A stretch of DNA of 64,000 nt from Bacteroides sp. M10 (GTDB taxonomy: Bacteria > Bacteroidota > Bacteroidia > Bacteroidales > Bacteroidaceae), in assembly GCF_014334015.1 (NCBI RefSeq), contig NZ_CP060488.1, positions 2,066,501 through 2,130,500 of the forward strand, in the 5' to 3' direction. A program made the translations under genes and the position numbers. Shown here piece after piece: positions 9,759 through 18,548 of the stretch. The notes beneath the pieces are model-generated. The model searched no databases. It was given only the letters and a program-made list of their open reading frames with translations, and was not told the origin of the DNA. Every line of letters begins with the position of its first letter. Position 1 is the first letter of the stretch.

Positions 9759-11086
9759 AACCGAAGACCAAGATACAGAAAGAGGTGGCAAGACTTTCCG
9801 CCAACCTTCGCCCCATATCAGCGACACAAATAGATTGGGCATACCGCCACTGCGTTGAGCATATCGGCTACCGCACCAAGAAAGGGAACATCACCTGTTC
9901 CGACTGCGGTCACGAGTGGCACAGCGACAGCGGACTATGCGACACCCTTGAAGGCTGCACCTGCCCCAAATGCCATGCCGAACTCAAAGTGCAGGACACA
10001 CGCAGACGCATCTACAAGGAAACGCAGAATTTCAGCGTGATAACCACCTGCAAAGGGTATCAGGTAATCCGCGTGGCGCAGGTCAGATGCGAGAGCAGGA
10101 AAGGCGAACCGATGCGTTTCTACTGCCACGAGGTCGTGCAGCGTTGGATTTCACCCGACGGCAAGGTTACGGACATGGCGTTGCTCCGTGGCTTCCTTTT
10201 CTGCTATTGCGATGTGTGGGCATTAGGCAGCGATATGGAGGTAAGACCGCACAACAGCCTATACGATGATGTGGTGGCAAGAAGCTGTGCATATCCAAAG
10301 ATGAGGATATTGCCCCAACTCAGACGTAACGGCTTCAAGGGCGATTTCCACGGCATCTCCCCCGTGCGTCTTTTCAAAGCCTTGCTTTCAGACCCAAGAA
10401 TTGAAACCCTTATGAAAGGCGGTGAGATTGAGGTCATGAAACACTTTCTTTTCAATACCCGTACTGCCGATGAATGTTGGGCATCATATCTGATTGCCAA
10501 GCGTCACAAGTATCAGATAGACAACCTCTCAATGTGGTGCGACTATCTGCGTATGCTCAAAAAACTCGGTCAAGACCTCCGTAACCCGAAGAACATCTGT
10601 CCCGAAGATTTCATGGCGGCACACGACAACGCAACCCGAAAAATTGAAGCCATACACGAGAAGGAAAGAGCCGCAGAGCAACGCCGTTGGGAGATTGAAA
10701 GGCGTGAGCGTGAGCAACAGCGACAACTCCAACGAAAGAAAGATGCGGAGGATTTCATCGCCAACAAATCCAAATTCTTCGGCTTGGTAATCACGGACGA
10801 GGAAATAATCGTCAAGGTGCTTGAAAGCATAGACGAGTATTACAACGAGGGCAAGACGCAGGGCATCTGCGTGTTTGGCAGTGGATACTACAAGAAAGCC
10901 GACACCCTCATACTATCGGCAAGGATTGGCGATGAGATTATTGAAACCGTAGAGGTGGACTTGCGAACCCTCGAAGTGGTGCAGTGCCACGGCAAGCACA
11001 ACCAGGACACCGAATATCACGAGCGCATCATAGACCTTGTGAACAAGAACGCCAACCTTATCCGTGAGCGGATGAAAGCGGCATAG
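9755..11086 (+). CDS. PcfJ-like protein with N-terminal zinc-ribbon-like cysteines
   Basis: 443 aa. Paired CxxC motifs (CSDCGHEW near residue 49 and CPKCHAEL near residue 75) suggest a zinc ribbon. A central basic helix is rich in Glu, Arg and Gln (about 300-330) and probably forms a coiled coil. The sequence matches the general character of PcfJ-domain proteins in conjugative plasmids and transposons. It overlaps the PcfK-like gene by 4 bp. Nucleic-acid binding is inferred from the zinc ribbon; its precise task in transfer or host takeover is unknown. Confidence 0.75.
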   Translation: MKPKTKIQKEVARLSANLRPISATQIDWAYRHCVEHIGYRTKKGNITCSDCGHEWHSDSGLCDTLEGCTCPKCHAELKVQDTRRRIYKETQNFSVITTCKGYQVIRVAQVRCESRKGEPMRFYCHEVVQRWISPDGKVTDMALLRGFLFCYCDVWALGSDMEVRPHNSLYDDVVARSCAYPKMRILPQLRRNGFKGDFHGISPVRLFKALLSDPRIETLMKGGEIEVMKHFLFNTRTADECWASYLIAKRHKYQIDNLSMWCDYLRMLKKLGQDLRNPKNICPEDFMAAHDNATRKIEAIHEKERAAEQRRWEIERREREQQRQLQRKKDAEDFIANKSKFFGLVITDEEIIVKVLESIDEYYNEGKTQGICVFGSGYYKKADTLILSARIGDEIIETVEVDLRTLEVVQCHGKHNQDTEYHERIIDLVNKNANLIRERMKAA

Positions 11087-11110
11087 CATAACCCCTAAAA
11101 CAACATTGAT

Positions 11111-11368
11111 ATGGAAGTAAGAATTGAAAGTATGATTTGTGTGTGGGATGATGCAATCCCCACGATGTTCCTTGAATTTGTGAACCTCCTCACTCTCACA
11201 ACGAGTGAGGGGGAATTGAGAAAGAGCGTAAAGGAGTTTGCCGAGAAGCACGAACTTGACAAGTTTTTCCTTTACGGCTTCGGCTCACACCATTTCTACC
11301 TGCACCAACGCTACACAAGCAACCCCGAAATGGTGATGAAGAACAGAGTTCTGTCAGTACATTTTTAA
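11111..11368 (+). CDS. Hypothetical small element protein
   Basis: 85 aa, acidic with an aromatic C-terminal half (FFLYGFGSHHFYLHQRY). No family is recognised. It follows the PcfJ-like gene by 24 bp in the same direction, and an A-rich leader precedes the ATG. Composition matches its neighbours, so it is likely a real gene. Confidence 0.6.
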   Translation: MEVRIESMICVWDDAIPTMFLEFVNLLTLTTSEGELRKSVKEFAEKHELDKFFLYGFGSHHFYLHQRYTSNPEMVMKNRVLSVHF

Positions 11369-11387
11369 CCATCTAAAAAGCAACATT

Positions 11388-11621
11388 ATGACAACACGAA
11401 TGACCATCAACGGAGTAAGCACCTGCGCGGAAGCAGGTACGGAGAAATACGAGCGTTTCCAATCGGGTATCGGAAGACGCAGGCGGACACTTGTGCAGTA
11501 CGACTACCGCCACCCCATAGACAGAGAATTGTTCTCTTGTGTCAAACCCACGTTGGACGAGTGCCGAGCCGCACGGGACAAGTGGCTGAACGCAAAGAAG
11601 GGAAAGGAGGACAGACTATGA
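11388..11621 (+). CDS. DUF3873-like small protein
   Basis: 77 aa. The opening MTINGVSTCAEAGTEKYERF and the ending LDECRAARDKWL resemble the DUF3873 family of Bacteroides conjugative elements. The stop overlaps the ATG of the next gene (ATGA), which supports both starts. Function is unknown. Confidence 0.65.
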   Translation: MTTRMTINGVSTCAEAGTEKYERFQSGIGRRRRTLVQYDYRHPIDRELFSCVKPTLDECRAARDKWLNAKKGKEDRL

Positions 11622-11863
11622 ACACGACCTATCAAACGCTGATAGTCAAGTTCAGCGAACCTATCACGGCATTGGACGGTATCTTTGACGATACCGGAGC
11701 GTGGGGAACGGACACCCTCAAGGGGTGGATAGATGATTACGAAAGCACACGTTTCACCGCCACCGACAGCCATACGGCAGTCATCACGAGCGAGTACAAT
11801 ATGGAATGTGTGAAAGAGTGGCTACAACGGCAGACCCCCATTTCCGAAATGCGAGAATTTTGA
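11618..11863 (+). CDS. Hypothetical small element protein
   Basis: 81 aa; the ATG at 11618 overlaps the preceding stop. It is acidic and soluble-looking (PITALDGIFDDTGAWGTDTL) with no recognised domain. It is probably co-translated with the DUF3873-like gene. Confidence 0.6.
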   Translation: MNTTYQTLIVKFSEPITALDGIFDDTGAWGTDTLKGWIDDYESTRFTATDSHTAVITSEYNMECVKEWLQRQTPISEMREF

Positions 11864-11916
11864 ACGGGATGGCGGTGTCCGCACCGCCAATACTTAAAAC
11901 CCTAAAAACAAAAGAT

Positions 11917-12225
11917 ATGATAGCCAAGACGATATTACAGCAGATAGGCGGAAAACGCTTCACCGCCATGACAGGTAGCCGTGATTTCATAGATATGGGC
12001 AACGGCTTACGGATGAGCCTTGCAAGGAACAAAACAAGTGCCAACCGCCTTGACATCATCTATGACGAAGGGGCAGACCTCTACAATATGCGCTTCTACC
12101 GCAGGACGTTCAGCAAAAAGACCTTTGAGTGCAAGACAAAGGACATTGCCGTACACGAGGGTATCTATTTTGATATGCTGGAGGAAATGTTCACGATGGT
12201 GACGGGACTTTACACACGCTTTTGA
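11917..12225 (+). CDS. Hypothetical small element protein, last gene of the left operon
   Basis: 102 aa starting MIAKTILQQIGGKRF, basic, with many aromatic residues in YNMRFYRRTFSKKTFECK. The ATG at 11917 has an A-rich leader; a longer frame from 11806 would overlap the gene before. A strong hairpin at 12249-12290 follows, so it ends the operon. No family is recognised. Confidence 0.62.
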   Translation: MIAKTILQQIGGKRFTAMTGSRDFIDMGNGLRMSLARNKTSANRLDIIYDEGADLYNMRFYRRTFSKKTFECKTKDIAVHEGIYFDMLEEMFTMVTGLYTRF

Positions 12226-12248
12226 GTGGCGGGGCGGCGAGAGCCGCC

Positions 12249-12290
12249 CTACTTTCTTTCAGTGAGCATGATGGCGGACAAAGAAAGTAG
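12249..12290 (+). terminator. Hairpin at the end of the left operon
   Basis: CTACTTTCTTT (12249-12259) pairs perfectly with AAAGAAAGTAG (12280-12290) across a 20-nt loop, 23 bp after the last stop. There is no long T tract after it, so it may stabilise the mRNA end or act as a weak terminator. Confidence 0.5.
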
Positions 12291-12328
12291 CAAAGAAACC
12301 TTTGTCCAATCTGCGATAACTAAAAAAT

Positions 12329-12347
12329 CCGCAAGTAAAACTTGCGG
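12329..12347 (-). terminator. Rho-independent terminator of the tra operon
   Basis: CCGCAAGT (12329-12336) and ACTTGCGG (12340-12347) form a tight stem with a 3-nt loop. Read on the - strand it is followed by ATTTTTTAG. It lies downstream of the last tra-operon gene (12713). The 490 bp between 12226 and 12712 hold no gene I can support, only these hairpins. Confidence 0.65.
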
Positions 12348-12662
12348 AGGCTATATATTGGGTCGTTATTTTTTGGTGGAGGGGAATGATAATCTCGAAC
12401 CGTTGAACTACACATTTCTGCTTCGTCTCCATTTCCCCCAACGATTTGATACGTTCAATCATTTTTGTTGTTCCTTTCTGAATTTTCCTAAATACTTTCT
12501 TCATAATTTCGCTATACTTTTTATGGTTAATAACTATGTTTTGTATTGCTCTCACAACACTTACAACTTGAAGTGTTATTTGGAAACCGATAGGCAAAAA
12601 TGGCTCAACGATGTCAATTAACGAGAAAATCCTACGATAATCTATCAAGTGATAGAGCAAAA

Positions 12663-12689
12663 GACGTGCCAAGTTAAATATGGCACGTC
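12663..12689. terminator. Bidirectional hairpin terminator
   Basis: GACGTGCCA (12663-12671) pairs with TGGCACGTC (12681-12689). An A-run precedes and a T-run follows (AAAA...TTTT), so it can stop transcription from both sides, between the convergent left operon and tra operon. Confidence 0.75.
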
Positions 12690-12712
12690 TTTTGCCAGTT
12701 TTGTCAGTCCTT

Positions 12713-13240
12713 TTATGGGATATACAACAGCGCAAACTCCGCCTTTCTCCGTTTGAGCAGCATGGCGTGGCGTTTTCCTTTGTAGTTGCAGAAGGCTATA
12801 TACTCACGGTAGATGTTCCTGTCACCAGCTTCCAGCTTCTTGATTAAGGTGCTTTTGGGGATTGTTTTGCTGCCTAACAGCTTCGCCGGTCCCACATTGT
12901 AAGCTAACGTGCCAAGCAAAATCGAATCAACCCCGAATTTACGGAACATGGCGACAAATTTGCGCAGGTCTTTCCGCAAAAGTTCATCCGCATCCCGTTT
13001 TGTCATGGTTCGTGCCGAATACTTCTCGTTTGGCAAAAGTTTGTGACCCCAACCGACGTATGGGTAGTGTTTTTCTGAGTGCCAGCCTTCAAAGTAGCGG
13101 CAGCATAAAAAAGCACGTTCCATAAGCGGCAGTCGGTAGATTGCCGCCTGCCCGTCCGTTCCCTCTTGGCGGCTGATCTGCGCGGACACAGAACAGACCG
13201 TCAGAAGTGAACAGAGCATTGTCATGAATACACGCATCAT
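12713..13240 (-). CDS. Exported GH24-type lysozyme of the transfer operon
   Basis: 175 aa with a signal peptide (FMTMLCSLLTVCSVSAQ). The phage-lysozyme pattern is visible: RYFEGW with the catalytic Glu, then PYVGWGHKL, and later LGTLAYNVGP. It should cleave peptidoglycan in the periplasm and open the wall for the conjugation apparatus. It overlaps the traQ stop by 4 bp (ATGATG) and is the last gene of the tra operon. The family call is firm; no gene name is certain. Confidence 0.85.
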   Translation of the reverse strand: MMRVFMTMLCSLLTVCSVSAQISRQEGTDGQAAIYRLPLMERAFLCCRYFEGWHSEKHYPYVGWGHKLLPNEKYSARTMTKRDADELLRKDLRKFVAMFRKFGVDSILLGTLAYNVGPAKLLGSKTIPKSTLIKKLEAGDRNIYREYIAFCNYKGKRHAMLLKRRKAEFALLYIP

Positions 13241-13740
13241 TTCAACAAGGGGCTGAAGTTGCCGATGGGAACGATGGTAAGATCGTCGTCCTTTACATTC
13301 CTGTTGTTGAAGTCAAATTCCAGTTCGTAGGAGTTGCTAAAGTTATCCTCCACCACCACGATGAAATTATGCGCCTCATCACCCGCCGCCGTGTAGTACA
13401 GGCGGAATTTTTCGTTCTCCAGCAGGTAGCGGTCGTTAGGCAGGAAGGTGATGCCGTTATCCATTTTGAGCGAGCCTTCCCCCTCGAACTGGAAATAGCG
13501 GATGGTATAGAGCGTACCCGAAAAGTCGCCCTCCTTTTTCAGTTCACAGCGGATTTCCACTGTCTGCCCCTTTACTACCTTGTTCGGCACGGGCATGACC
13601 TCCACCGTGAAGGGATAGGACTGCTGGATGTCCATGTCATCGTCACATGACACGAGGGTGAATGACATGGCGGCTATCAGGCATAACGCCACTGCCTTGA
13701 ATATTGATGTTCTCTTGTTTCTGTTGTTCAGTATGTTCAT
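13237..13740 (-). CDS. traQ: Conjugation lipoprotein TraQ (DUF3872)
   Basis: 167 aa with a lipoprotein-like signal (AAMSFTLVSCDDD) followed by an immunoglobulin-like beta domain (YPFTVEVMPVPNKVVKGQTVEI). The ATG at 13740 overlaps the traP stop and is preferred over an in-frame start 75 bp upstream, which would lie inside traP. The position, between traP and the lysozyme gene, fits CTnDOT gene order. It is likely periplasmic, anchored in a membrane; its exact task in the mating apparatus is unknown. Confidence 0.82.
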   Translation of the reverse strand: MNILNNRNKRTSIFKAVALCLIAAMSFTLVSCDDDMDIQQSYPFTVEVMPVPNKVVKGQTVEIRCELKKEGDFSGTLYTIRYFQFEGEGSLKMDNGITFLPNDRYLLENEKFRLYYTAAGDEAHNFIVVVEDNFSNSYELEFDFNNRNVKDDDLTIVPIGNFSPLLK

Positions 13741-14639
13741 TGTTCTTCGATTTTTAGATGGTTGTTTTTCTGTTTTTTCGTTGTCAGTTGCAGGTACTCG
13801 TTCAAGTCCTTGCAACCGTCATAGAGGGAGGAACGGTCGGTGACACGTTCCCCGTATCGCATGGTAAGTGCGGCAAGCGTCCGCCGTCCGGCTTCGTCAC
13901 GGTCGAGGAAGCAGCCGATGCGCCCGTATCCGTCCAGCAATCCCGCCGCCTTCTCCACGTTGGCGACTGAGTTCAGCACAAGACAGTCAGCGTTACCGGT
14001 TACACCAAGCGTCACGGCAGAGAGAAAGTCCATGAAGCCCTCGAACACGAGGCACTCGTCAGCCGGGATGTCATTCGCCTTTACCAGTGATACAGACTTC
14101 GGAGGTATGCAACCCTTGAAATATCGGCTTCTGACTTCATAGCCACCTGCCATGTTCGGAAAGCCAACGGCAAAATACCGTTTCCCACGCACACCGTAGT
14201 TCAAGCGGCAGCAGTGACGGGATGCGATGGCGTAAGGGATGCCCCGTTCCTCTAAATACTCCGTCAGCAGTGAGCGGAGCAGCGGAGCGACCTCCACATC
14301 CTCAAAAACGGATTCGGTCGGCTTCGAGAGATAGACGGGCTTTTCCCATCCGGCAACCGTCATATTGGCGGCTTCCGCTATGAACTTCGCTTGCTTCATG
14401 AAGTCATCGCTTTGCAGAAACTCCCCGGCAAGCGTGAAGATGTCGCCGCCCTTGCCCAAACCGAAGTCGTACCAGAGCTGTTTCGCCACGTTCACACGGA
14501 AAGAGGATGTGCGCTCGCCCCTGTACGGGGCAAGATACCACAGCTCGTTACCGCTCCTTCTGACAGGCTCATGCCCCAGCCGTGCGAGAAAATCCGCAAG
14601 CGGCATCCTTCTGACAGCATCTATTTCCGTCCTTTCCAT
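13737..14639 (-). CDS. traP: TraP: toprim/CHC2-type DNA primase
   Basis: 300 aa. The N-terminus (MPLADFLARLGHEPVRRSGNELWYLAPY then FDFGLGKGGDIF-like) matches the CHC2 zinc-binding domain of DnaG-like primases, though the cysteines are not evident. The toprim part is clear: LVFEGFMDFLSAV, then LDRDEAGRRT. It probably primes the incoming strand in the recipient. The ATG at 14639 lies just after the traO stop; upstream in-frame codons would run back into traO. Confidence 0.82.
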   Translation of the reverse strand: MERTEIDAVRRMPLADFLARLGHEPVRRSGNELWYLAPYRGERTSSFRVNVAKQLWYDFGLGKGGDIFTLAGEFLQSDDFMKQAKFIAEAANMTVAGWEKPVYLSKPTESVFEDVEVAPLLRSLLTEYLEERGIPYAIASRHCCRLNYGVRGKRYFAVGFPNMAGGYEVRSRYFKGCIPPKSVSLVKANDIPADECLVFEGFMDFLSAVTLGVTGNADCLVLNSVANVEKAAGLLDGYGRIGCFLDRDEAGRRTLAALTMRYGERVTDRSSLYDGCKDLNEYLQLTTKKQKNNHLKIEEQ

Positions 14640-14646
14640 GCCCGTG

Positions 14647-15222
14647 TCAGTTGATGATGAACTTGATACCGACCCCGAACTGCGTGTGGAACTTCCGTGT
14701 GTCGCCACCCCAAAGGCAACGCTCCCGCAGGTTGGCAAGCAGGGCGATACGGTCTGCCACGTAACACTCCACATCGAGCGTCAGCGCACCGCCGTAGATG
14801 AAGGCGTCCCGGTCGTGCAGCGTGGAGCCGTCATGCAGCACCTTCTTCCCCCAATTTACCGCCTCATATCCGGCGAGAGCCGAAGCCCCGGCATAGACGA
14901 AAACAATCTTTCGGGCGTCCGACAGTATCTTGAAGTAATAGCCGCCCTCCGCCGTGAACTGCGCCACGGGTATCTTGGTGTCCTTGTAGGGATTGTTCTT
15001 CAACAGGTATTCGCCACCGAACACCCACTTGTTCCCCTTCTTCGTGTAGGTGGAGAGAGCCGCCCCGAAGCTGTACCCGCCGTCCTTGCCGCCGAGATTG
15101 AAGCCGTCCGCCATGTCCGCCCTCACCTCGATGCCCTGCATCTTCGGCAGACACCGCTGGGCGTGCGCCTGCCCTGTAAAAAGGGCAAGCGACGCGATGA
15201 TTATTGCGATGTACTTTCTCAT
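14647..15222 (-). CDS. traO: Conjugation protein TraO
   Basis: 191 aa with a signal peptide (MRKYIAIIIASLALFTGQAHAQ) and then alternating beta-strand segments with many Gly, Tyr and Trp residues, as in small outer-membrane beta-barrel proteins (GGEYLLKNNPYKDTKI). It ends KFIIN, as barrel strands often do. It starts 2 bp after the traN stop. The family is known only from Bacteroides conjugative elements; an outer-membrane role is inferred. Confidence 0.83.
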   Translation of the reverse strand: MRKYIAIIIASLALFTGQAHAQRCLPKMQGIEVRADMADGFNLGGKDGGYSFGAALSTYTKKGNKWVFGGEYLLKNNPYKDTKIPVAQFTAEGGYYFKILSDARKIVFVYAGASALAGYEAVNWGKKVLHDGSTLHDRDAFIYGGALTLDVECYVADRIALLANLRERCLWGGDTRKFHTQFGVGIKFIIN

Positions 15223-15224
15223 GG

Positions 15225-16211
15225 TCAGCGTACTTGAAGTTCGTTGATGGTACCCGCGCGTACCAAATCCTCGTTCTCAATCACGAAGGACTGGTGACGG
15301 CCGCCGTTCTTCTCGTTCAATTCCACCACGAGGCACTTGTCATCGGGGATGGTGAACTTCGCCATCGTGAAGACCGTGCGCTCGCTCTTTTTGCCCGGCA
15401 CGAGGGTGGCGTAGTTCTGCGCGCGGAGCGGCAGAATAATCTGCTCCTGCACGGCAGTACGCTTCGCAACCTTCTTGTCCACGATTTTCCAAGTGATGTA
15501 GTCCACATCGAAAGGCACGTTGCTCTGGTTCTTTATCTCCGTGTGGAAATAAAGCAAGCCGTTGTGCGTGTAGATGCCTTTCAACAGGTATTGGATGCCG
15601 AAACGCTTGCAGCCGATATGCTTCACCTCGCGCTTGTTCTGTTTGTGGATGGACTTCATGATAAGGCGCACCAGCATCGGGCTTTCGCTGCCCAGCTCTT
15701 TCAGATAGATTTCCTGCGCGTTGTTCGGGCGGTTCACCGTGCTGCCGTCATGGATGAAGTCGCACATCTCCACGTTGAGCAACAGCGGTTCGGCGGCGTA
15801 CTTCACGTTGAAGGTGTAGAAACTGCCGTCCTCCGTGATGACGGACATATTCGTTTCGTTGGGAAAATTCCTTACGGTAGCCTTCACACGGATGATGTTC
15901 TCCGCTCCGTCGGCTTTCCCGGCAATCAGGTCGGGCGAGCCTAAATCGACATAGCGCACCTCCGCCGGAAAAATGACGTGGACGGTCTTGTCGTAGGTCA
16001 CTTCCAGACCGTGCGGCGGTATCATGCGGTCGAAGGTCAGCTTGCGTGACAGCCCGTGATATAGGTCGCCGTCCGCCTCCTTCTGCGGATAGACCTCCTT
16101 CGTCAAGGTCGGTTGTTCACTTCCGTTGGTCGTTTCAACGGTTACATTCTCCTGCGCGTTGGCAGTTATGATGCCCATAGCGAGGGCAAACATGATGATT
16201 ACTTTTCTCAT
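15225..16211 (-). CDS. traN: Conjugation protein TraN (DUF4138, VirB9-like)
   Basis: 328 aa with signal peptide MRKVIIMFALAMGIITANAQ. The body is beta-rich (VHVIFPAEVRYVDLGSPDLIAG), as in VirB9/TrbG outer-ring proteins. The start is directly preceded by the recurring leader motif CCACTAAAATCCAAAAGTA (16212-16230, - strand), which is complementary to RteR. By family knowledge it belongs to the outer-membrane core of the type IV secretion apparatus. Confidence 0.88.
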   Translation of the reverse strand: MRKVIIMFALAMGIITANAQENVTVETTNGSEQPTLTKEVYPQKEADGDLYHGLSRKLTFDRMIPPHGLEVTYDKTVHVIFPAEVRYVDLGSPDLIAGKADGAENIIRVKATVRNFPNETNMSVITEDGSFYTFNVKYAAEPLLLNVEMCDFIHDGSTVNRPNNAQEIYLKELGSESPMLVRLIMKSIHKQNKREVKHIGCKRFGIQYLLKGIYTHNGLLYFHTEIKNQSNVPFDVDYITWKIVDKKVAKRTAVQEQIILPLRAQNYATLVPGKKSERTVFTMAKFTIPDDKCLVVELNEKNGGRHQSFVIENEDLVRAGTINELQVR

Positions 16212-16245
16212 TACTTTTGGATTTTAGTGGTAATTTTTATTGTTT

Positions 16246-17598
16246 TCAATATTTTTCTTGGTAAAGCATGACCCTGTACCCGGCTTTCAGATGCACCTTG
16301 ACGGTTCGCATCTTTTTGGCGATGTACTGGCTCGTGCCTTGTATCAGCCCCTTGCCCAAGTCGGAGGCGAGCTGCGCCCCGGCATTGGTGGAGATGTTGA
16401 TGCTGCTTCCCAGCGAGCCGCCCATGTTGGCGGCGACCTCCCGGACGGCGTTCATCTCCATCGAGTTCGGGATGAAGATGCCGGGCTGTCCGTCCGTGTC
16501 ATAGACCGCAAGCTCCACGGGGATAATCGTGCCGTCGTATTCCAGCGAGGTAATCTCGATGTCGAGCCGCTCACCCTGTATCTTGCCCGTGCCGACCACC
16601 ACCGCACCCCGGGGTATTGTCCTGCCTGCCACCGCCATAGGCTCCAGCAGGCGCAGCCTTACCGTCTGCCCGTCCGTCACGCTCTGCGCCCCATGCACGC
16701 ACGCCGGTATGGTGTTCCTGTCCAATACCTCCGCCGTGCCGACAGCCGTGTTGAAACCCCGGTTGCGTTCCTGCGATAAGGCGGCGACAAACTCCGCGTT
16801 ACTCATAGGCTGTGAGAGTGAAGAAACTACTTGATGCTCCACCTGTCTGATAGGCATTGCCTTGTTCTTCTTCCCTTTCTGCACGGTAGTTGGCTCTGCC
16901 CTCTGTTCCGCCGATGGCTGTCCTCCGTTCTGACCGCCCATGTACTTTGCCGCCAGCTCGTAGGACTTCTCCATAAGAGCCACCTGCTCGTCCATAGAGG
17001 AAGCCTTGCCCCTCTCGCTTTCCAGTTCCGACTCCAGCGATGCGATGCGCTCCAACAATTCGTCCATCTCCGCATTGTCGTTTTTCGGCTGGTCGTAGAA
17101 GTTTCCGAGCGTGGCGTTCAGGTCACGGTAGGCGGCTGCGGAGGACTGGATGGTCTGCGGCGTGGCTGGCTTTGCCCTTTCTTCCTTGCCGCCCGGATTG
17201 GCGAGGTCGAAGTCCACTCCGTTCTCCGTTCCCGCTATCTCGCGGTCGAACATGTCGCCCAGCTGCCCGATGGCACGGTTGCGGCTCTCCTGACGCTCTT
17301 CCATCTCCCCATGCTCGTAGGCTTTCAGCTTGTCGCCGATAATCTGCCGGTTCGCCTTGTCAGCGTCGGGCATCTCGGTGTTGTATCCGTCCGTTCCCGG
17401 CGGTTGCTCCTTGCCGGAGGACGGGGCGAATATCAGCCACATCGCCCCGATGAACACCAACACCATAGCGGGCAGCACGATCATCTTCTGCCGTTTCAGC
17501 CGTTGCGCCTCTGTCAGCGGTTCGCGCTCCTTTTTCGGTTTCCCCGTTTCGGGAGCAGCTTTGTTCTCTTTCGTCGGTTCATTCTTTGTCTGTTCCAT
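16246..17598 (-). CDS. traM: Conjugation protein TraM (VirB10/TrbI-like)
   Basis: 450 aa. A cytoplasmic Lys/Glu-rich N-terminus precedes one membrane helix (about 36-58, MIVLPAMVLVFIGAMWLIF), then a charged coiled region with Glu-rich repeats (about 185-225), and a C-terminal VirB10-like domain (GAVVVGTGKIQGERLDIEI, then GSLGSSINIS). This is the inner-to-outer membrane bridge of the secretion channel. It overlaps the end of traL by 20 bp. Confidence 0.88.
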   Translation of the reverse strand: MEQTKNEPTKENKAAPETGKPKKEREPLTEAQRLKRQKMIVLPAMVLVFIGAMWLIFAPSSGKEQPPGTDGYNTEMPDADKANRQIIGDKLKAYEHGEMEERQESRNRAIGQLGDMFDREIAGTENGVDFDLANPGGKEERAKPATPQTIQSSAAAYRDLNATLGNFYDQPKNDNAEMDELLERIASLESELESERGKASSMDEQVALMEKSYELAAKYMGGQNGGQPSAEQRAEPTTVQKGKKNKAMPIRQVEHQVVSSLSQPMSNAEFVAALSQERNRGFNTAVGTAEVLDRNTIPACVHGAQSVTDGQTVRLRLLEPMAVAGRTIPRGAVVVGTGKIQGERLDIEITSLEYDGTIIPVELAVYDTDGQPGIFIPNSMEMNAVREVAANMGGSLGSSINISTNAGAQLASDLGKGLIQGTSQYIAKKMRTVKVHLKAGYRVMLYQEKY

Positions 17599-17887
17599 AT
17601 AAATAAGGTGTTAAGTGATTGCCTGTTTCCGCCGGGGTCGGCAGTTCCACCCGTCCGGCGTGTCCCGTTTCCATATGTGAGCCGTCGTTCCTGCCGATGT
17701 CATAGACGGCTCTGCCGAAGGTGTAAAGGGCAAGCACCGCGAAGGCGGCGAACATCCCCAGCACGATGCGGCGGCGTGTTTCCGGCGGCAAGCCGTCCAG
17801 ATACCCTTTGAGACTTGCCGCCAAGCGTTTCCGTTTGTCGTGGAGTTTCCAATACATGCCCCACATTGATTTTCTGATACTTTTCAT
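17579..17887 (-). CDS. traL: Conjugation protein TraL (DUF3989)
   Basis: 102 aa with a basic N-terminus (MKSIRKSMWGMYWKLHDKRK) and one membrane helix (IVLGMFAAFAVLALYTFG, about 41-58). Its size and its place between traK and traM match TraL of CTnDOT. It is a small inner-membrane component of the mating apparatus; no further role is visible. Confidence 0.85.
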   Translation of the reverse strand: MKSIRKSMWGMYWKLHDKRKRLAASLKGYLDGLPPETRRRIVLGMFAAFAVLALYTFGRAVYDIGRNDGSHMETGHAGRVELPTPAETGNHLTPYLYGTDKE

Positions 17888-17893
17888 GTCCTG

Positions 17894-18517
17894 TTACCGT
17901 TTGATAGTCTGTAAATCCTTGTTCTCAATGATGGTGAAACCCTCGATGGTAAAACCGTTCGGGTTGTCATCCGACCGCGATGCGTTCAGCAGGCGGCAGG
18001 TGGTCACGAGGCTGCGCTCGGTGACGTTGCTCTGCCGGATGATTTTCTGTGTGGCGTAGGTCACGGCACGGTAGGGATAGGCGTTGAAGTCGCACACCAC
18101 GCTGTCCACCTTCAGCACTTGGTTGATGTTCCCGGCGATGATGCGGTTGTAGTACCCCTTCTCCGCGAAGTCCGAATAATAGTGGTACACGCTCTTGTCC
18201 GCCAGCAGCAAGGCACGTTTCACGTTGTGTTCAATCGCGCTTTTTTCAGGTGATAGCGTGAAGAACATCTCGTGGAAACGGCGCACATGTTCCCGTGCCT
18301 CCGCCGGGCGGTTCTGCGACAAATCCTGAGACAAGGCGAGCATCAGGCTCTTGCCGTTGTCCAGCACATAGATTTTCTCCCGTTGCTTCTCTGCGAAACG
18401 GTAGGAGTTCCACACGCTCCACACCGTCACCACGGCGCACAGCGAGAGGAAGACGATACCGAACAGGCGTATCTGCCTGAACGACGATTCGATGTTTCTA
18501 AGTGATTTGAATTCCAT
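17894..18517 (-). CDS. traK: Conjugation protein TraK (VirB8-like)
   Basis: 207 aa. One N-terminal membrane helix (LFGIVFLSLCAVVTVWSVW, about 18-36) is followed by a periplasmic domain with an NTF2-like pattern, including AVTYATQKIIRQSNVTERSLVTTC. This is the layout of VirB8/TrbJ-type assembly factors. It lies 31 bp after traJ. Confidence 0.88.
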   Translation of the reverse strand: MEFKSLRNIESSFRQIRLFGIVFLSLCAVVTVWSVWNSYRFAEKQREKIYVLDNGKSLMLALSQDLSQNRPAEAREHVRRFHEMFFTLSPEKSAIEHNVKRALLLADKSVYHYYSDFAEKGYYNRIIAGNINQVLKVDSVVCDFNAYPYRAVTYATQKIIRQSNVTERSLVTTCRLLNASRSDDNPNGFTIEGFTIIENKDLQTIKR

Positions 18518-18548
18518 TTATATTTTCCAATTTATGATTGCACATTGA

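Noticed and set aside
12226..12735. Two overlapping frames (131 aa on +, 158 aa on -) between the convergent operons
   Set aside because: Both run through clear terminator hairpins and lack family resemblance.
15204..15944. 246-aa + strand frame opposite traN, and similar long frames opposite traG, traD and the methylase-helicase
   Set aside because: They are antisense shadows of high-GC coding sequence; only the - strand frames show domains.
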